Source of the DNA: Micromonospora sp. WMMD1102
Lineage (GTDB): Bacteria > Actinomycetota > Actinomycetes > Mycobacteriales > Micromonosporaceae
Length of the DNA: 64,000 nucleotides
Reading direction: 5' to 3'
Assembly: GCF_029626265.1 (NCBI RefSeq)
Contig: NZ_JARUBN010000001.1
Location: forward strand, 8,607,727 to 8,671,726
Under the pieces are notes generated by a model that saw only the letters and a list, made by a program, of their open reading frames with translations, had not been told where the DNA came from and made no database searches. Shown in pieces: positions 61,465 to 64,000 of the stretch. A program made the position numbers and the translations under genes. How positions within the stretch are numbered: position 1 is the first letter of the stretch; each line of letters opens with the position of its first letter.

Positions 61465-61788
61465 ATGCCCGCCGCCCGATTCGCCGGCGAGTTCCGCGCC
61501 CAACGCTTCCAGCCCGACGCCTACCCGCGCTGGCTCCACCAGACCGACCAGACACCCGCCTGCCAGGGCGCCGACCCCGAGATCTTCTTCCCGGAAAAAG
61601 GCCCCACCGCGTCCGCACCGGCCCGCGCCATCTGCGACCGCTGCCCGCTGCTGGCCCGCTGCCGCAGCTGGGCGCTCGACCAGCCGACCGCCGACCTGCA
61701 CGGCGTGTGGGGCGGCATGACCCAGTACGAGCGCGAGGCGTACCACCGCCGTCTGCGCGCGGCCCAGCGAGCCCAGGAGGCAGCGTGA
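61465..61788 (+). CDS. WhiB-family iron-sulphur regulator
   Basis: This 107-residue actinobacterial transcription factor is predicted to bind a [4Fe-4S] cluster through C33, C57, C60 and C66 (ACQGADPEIFF, AICDRCPLLARCRSWAL). The turn GVWGGMTQYER and a basic end (HRRLRAAQRA) are as in WhiB proteins. Such genes are common in actinophages, where they can act on host WhiB targets. The ATG follows GAGGAGG, and the next gene starts within its stop. Confidence 0.95.
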   Translation: MPAARFAGEFRAQRFQPDAYPRWLHQTDQTPACQGADPEIFFPEKGPTASAPARAICDRCPLLARCRSWALDQPTADLHGVWGGMTQYEREAYHRRLRAAQRAQEAA

Positions 61789-61970
61789 CCACCACCGACG
61801 ACACTCGCGACCAGCAGCCCGTCACCGTCACCATCACCACCTCCGGCGCCTCGGTCACCATCACCGCCACCGCCGACCTCGACGCGGTCACCGCCCGGGC
61901 CACCGCGATGCACACCGAGGCGCACGGCCGCTGCGTCGCCGCGCCCCGCGACCTCGGGGGCGTGCTGTGA
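61785..61970 (+). CDS. Small Thr-rich hypothetical protein
   Basis: This 61-residue protein is rich in Thr/Val: QQPVTVTITTSGASVTITAT, then ADLDAVTARATAMHTEAHGR. It may be a small beta-hairpin with a helix. It overlaps the WhiB gene and the next gene by 4 nt. Unknown role. Confidence 0.5.
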   Translation: MTTTDDTRDQQPVTVTITTSGASVTITATADLDAVTARATAMHTEAHGRCVAAPRDLGGVL

Positions 61971-62464
61971 CCACCGACGACTTCGAGCGCCGCTGGCGCG
62001 CCGCCGCCAACGCCGACCCGGGCCACGCCACCTACCGCGAGGCCGTGCCCGGCTACCGCCCCGGGTCCGCCGTGGGGCGCCGAACGGGGGCGAACCCGTA
62101 CCCGAGTGAGGGTCCGGCCGATCCGGACGCTCTACGGCCCGCTGAGACGGCCGAGCCCTACATCGGCGACCCCTGGACCGCCGAACCCGACGACGCCGCC
62201 GTAGCCGTCGGCCAAGCCGCCGGAACGATGACCGTCGTCTGGCGCCGGCCCGCCGGCCCCCCGGTCACCGTCGAAGAGATTCGCCAGCTGTCCGCCGCGA
62301 TCGAGCGGGACCCGGCGACGGACCTCAACGCCGACGCCGTGCGCGACCTCGCCGGCCCGGCCAAGCTCGCCACCGACGACGCCGTGTCCGCGCTCCGCAA
62401 CGCCATCAACAGCAGCGGCCGACTCCGCCGCTCGTGGAGCTGGCGTCGGTGGTGGTGGCGGTGA
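61967..62464 (+). CDS. Hypothetical protein, early operon
   Basis: This 165-residue protein starts TTDDFERRWRAAANADPGHA. It has a Pro-rich middle, a segment GTMTVVWRRPAGPPVTVEEI, and a basic, Trp-rich C terminus (RSWSWRRWWWR). The last could sit on membranes. It is not recognised. GTGA overlaps on both sides. Confidence 0.55.
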   Translation: MTTDDFERRWRAAANADPGHATYREAVPGYRPGSAVGRRTGANPYPSEGPADPDALRPAETAEPYIGDPWTAEPDDAAVAVGQAAGTMTVVWRRPAGPPVTVEEIRQLSAAIERDPATDLNADAVRDLAGPAKLATDDAVSALRNAINSSGRLRRSWSWRRWWWR

Positions 62465-62589
62465 CTCACCCACCGACCCGGCCGTGGGCGCTCGCCTGCG
62501 GCATCTGCCTACGACTACGCCGCGCCGTACGCGGCTGGCTGATCTGCGACCAGTGCGACCGGCCGATCCCGACCGGCAAGGAGGCGTGA
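62461..62589 (+). CDS. 42-residue zinc-ribbon peptide
   Basis: GTG to TGA frame with CGIC and CDQCD motifs 20 residues apart, an almost minimal zinc ribbon rich in Arg. It is supported by 4-nt overlaps at each end and by its Cys spacing. Confidence 0.55.
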   Translation: MTHPPTRPWALACGICLRLRRAVRGWLICDQCDRPIPTGKEA

Positions 62590-63038
62590 CGATGCCGAGC
62601 CCCACCCCTCGGCGGCCCGCCGACTGCCACCCCGGCAGGCCCAGCCACGCACGCGGCAAGTGCGTCAACTGCTACGCCCGCGACTACACCAGGGCCCGAC
62701 GGAACCACACCACCCCGCCCGGCTGGCGCCCCCTGATCGATCTCGACCTCGGTCACGCCTGCCAGTACGGCTACCACCGGCCCGCTGTGCGCGTGGTCGA
62801 CGGCCCGCCGGACCAGCTCGACGGCTGGATCTCGCGACCCCGCATCACCGCCGCCGTCGCCAAGGTGCTCAGCGACGGTGCCGCCCGCACCACCACCGAG
62901 CTGGCCGACGACCTCGGCCTCACCGAGCAAGAGCGCTACGGCCCGCTCGCCCGGGCCCTGGCGCGGATGGCCGAAAGCGGCGACGTGCACCGGCTGCCCC
63001 GGCCCGGCAAATCCACGATCTGGAGGCTCGCAGCGTGA
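62586..63038 (+). CDS. Winged-helix protein with N-terminal Cys/His region
   Basis: This 150-residue protein has an N-terminal CHPGRPSHARGKCVNCYARD segment, like small zinc-binding HNH-associated motifs. The C-terminal winged helix reads ITAAVAKVLSDGAARTTTEL, ADDLGLTEQERYGPL, ARALARMAESGDVHRLPRPG. The middle HACQYGYHRPAVRVVDG is unassigned. The GTG at 62586 overlaps the previous stop; the ATG at 62592 is possible. It may regulate late genes beyond the window (inference). Confidence 0.6.
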   Translation: MTMPSPTPRRPADCHPGRPSHARGKCVNCYARDYTRARRNHTTPPGWRPLIDLDLGHACQYGYHRPAVRVVDGPPDQLDGWISRPRITAAVAKVLSDGAARTTTELADDLGLTEQERYGPLARALARMAESGDVHRLPRPGKSTIWRLAA

Positions 63039-63868
63039 TCGAGTGCGCCATCTGCCAGCGCGACGCCGGAACCGCGTACGCGTGCACCGGCTGCGGCGGT
63101 CGGGCGCTGCGGCAGCTCGCCGCCGTTGCCGACCTCACCCCGGCCGCCCGCGCCGTCGCCGCCGGGCTCACCAGCCGGGGCACCACCGTCGGCGGTGGCG
63201 GCGGTCGCGGCCGGCTTCCGCTCGACCTCGGCGCGACCGCCCGGCTCGACCAGACGCAGACGGTGCTGACCGCGCTGGTACGCGAGATCGCCGCCGAACG
63301 CGGCATCCCGGTGCCGGCCGGCGCCGACCCGCTGGTGACCGCCGCCCGCTGGCTGACCGCCCAGCTCGACTGGCTGCGGCACCGCGCACCCGAGGACTAC
63401 CTCGGCCCGACGCAGGCGTTCGCGGACATCAGCGCCGCCGCCCGGGTCATCACCTCCGTGGTCGACGGGCCGGGCGACCGGCGATGGCTCGGCCAGTGCG
63501 GAGCAGAGACCGACGACGGCGAGTGCCGGGCCGACCTGCACGCGCGGGCGTACGCGGCGACCGCGACCTGCCGGGCGTGCGGCGCGGTGGTGGACGTGGC
63601 CACCCGGCGGGCCGAGCTTGGCTCGCTGGTACGCGGCTACTCGTACACCGCCGCCGAGATCGCCGCCGCGTACCCGATCCGGGCCGCGCGGATCCGCCAG
63701 TGGGCGTCACGCGGGCGGATCGTCGCGACGGGCGAGCATCACGGCCGGCCGACGTACGACCTGGGCGACGTGCTGAAGCGGGCCGCGCTGGAGGATGCGC
63801 GGCGCGCCGAGCGCAAGGCTGACCAGGAGCGTAGCCAGTGCGAGGCGGTGAGTAGTGGTGCGGCTTGA
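63035..63868 (+). CDS. Zinc-finger and helix-turn-helix protein
   Basis: This 277-residue protein opens with CAICQRDAGTAYACTGCGGR, a zinc-ribbon-like pair. A central helical domain (LVTAARWLTAQLDWLRHRA) and a second Cys cluster (GQCGAETDDGEC ... ATCRACGAVVD) follow. The end has a MerR/excisionase-like winged helix (SYTAAEIAAAYPIRAARIRQ, WASRGRIVATGEHHGRPTYD). This arrangement is common in actinophage proteins. It is the last gene seen; about 130 bp of non-coding sequence follow to the edge. Confidence 0.7.
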   Translation: MIECAICQRDAGTAYACTGCGGRALRQLAAVADLTPAARAVAAGLTSRGTTVGGGGGRGRLPLDLGATARLDQTQTVLTALVREIAAERGIPVPAGADPLVTAARWLTAQLDWLRHRAPEDYLGPTQAFADISAAARVITSVVDGPGDRRWLGQCGAETDDGECRADLHARAYAATATCRACGAVVDVATRRAELGSLVRGYSYTAAEIAAAYPIRAARIRQWASRGRIVATGEHHGRPTYDLGDVLKRAALEDARRAERKADQERSQCEAVSSGAA

Positions 63869-64000
63869 CGCGAGATCACGAGGGGTGTCACACTCGGGTT
63901 CTGCGGATCGACGCTGCCCGGAAACGGGATCCGACCGCATCGCCTGTGTCTCGCCGGGGCGTCGTGTCGGCGAGCAATCGGGACCTCCGCGCATTCGCCC

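Noticed and set aside
63707..63994. Minus-strand open frame at the right edge
   Set aside because: It overlaps the end of the zinc-finger/helix-turn-helix gene and shows no conserved features.

Overview
The window is high-GC DNA with frequent GTG and TTG starts, Actinobacteria-type WhiB, Lsr2-like, XRE/DUF5753 and DUF397 proteins, and a maltodextrin transporter locus without its own ATPase. It reads as an actinomycete chromosome, probably Micromonosporaceae (the family assignment is inference). Three blocks can be told apart.

1-24 kb is a defence island. It opens with the 3' part of an IS66-type transposase joined to the 3' third of pglX, the BREX-2 methyltransferase gene. An intact ISAs1-type element follows (matching inverted ends and a perfect 10-bp target duplication). 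Then come a DUF4352 membrane protein, a membrane-anchored nSTAND1 NTPase with 14 WD40 repeats, a NIPSNAP protein, and a compositionally atypical two-gene module whose layout recalls the lambda RexA/RexB pair (first gene frameshifted). An XRE/DUF5753 regulator with its DUF397 partner precedes a complete run of BREX-2 genes: pglY, pglZ, brxD and brxHI. Each of these four overlaps its neighbour by 4 nt. PglX is broken here and pglW is not visible, so BREX-2 is probably incomplete unless another copy exists.

24-45.4 kb is ordinary chromosome: galE-galK, a CBS-domain protein lacking the usual membrane domain, an ECF sigma factor coupled to a membrane-anchored Asp-box protein, trpS, a 2H phosphoesterase and a BrkB-like membrane protein. 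The maltodextrin locus follows: alpha-glucosidase and a LacI regulator facing malE-malF-malG and a second GH13 enzyme, separated by a regulatory gap with TTGCAA-type palindromes. A DUF305 protein and a TetR regulator come next; the TetR gene diverges from a membrane protein, with two matching operators between them.

45.6 kb to the end is the early region of a prophage or phage-derived integrative element. A leftward XRE repressor and a rightward Cro-like XRE gene face each other across several TAACG-type palindromes, and both appear to be leaderless. From there 37 genes run rightward, 26 of the 36 junctions being 4-nt start/stop overlaps. They include a YqaJ exonuclease with a cysteine-rich insert, RecT, a RuvC-like resolvase, an Lsr2-like protein, a DUF5131 (Gp37-like) protein, a Dam-type methylase, a ParB-zinc-DUF4326 fusion, a replication-initiator-like protein with an internal origin-like sequence, and a WhiB protein. 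No integrase, packaging or virion gene is visible, so the element continues past the right edge. No rRNA, tRNA or CRISPR array was recognised.
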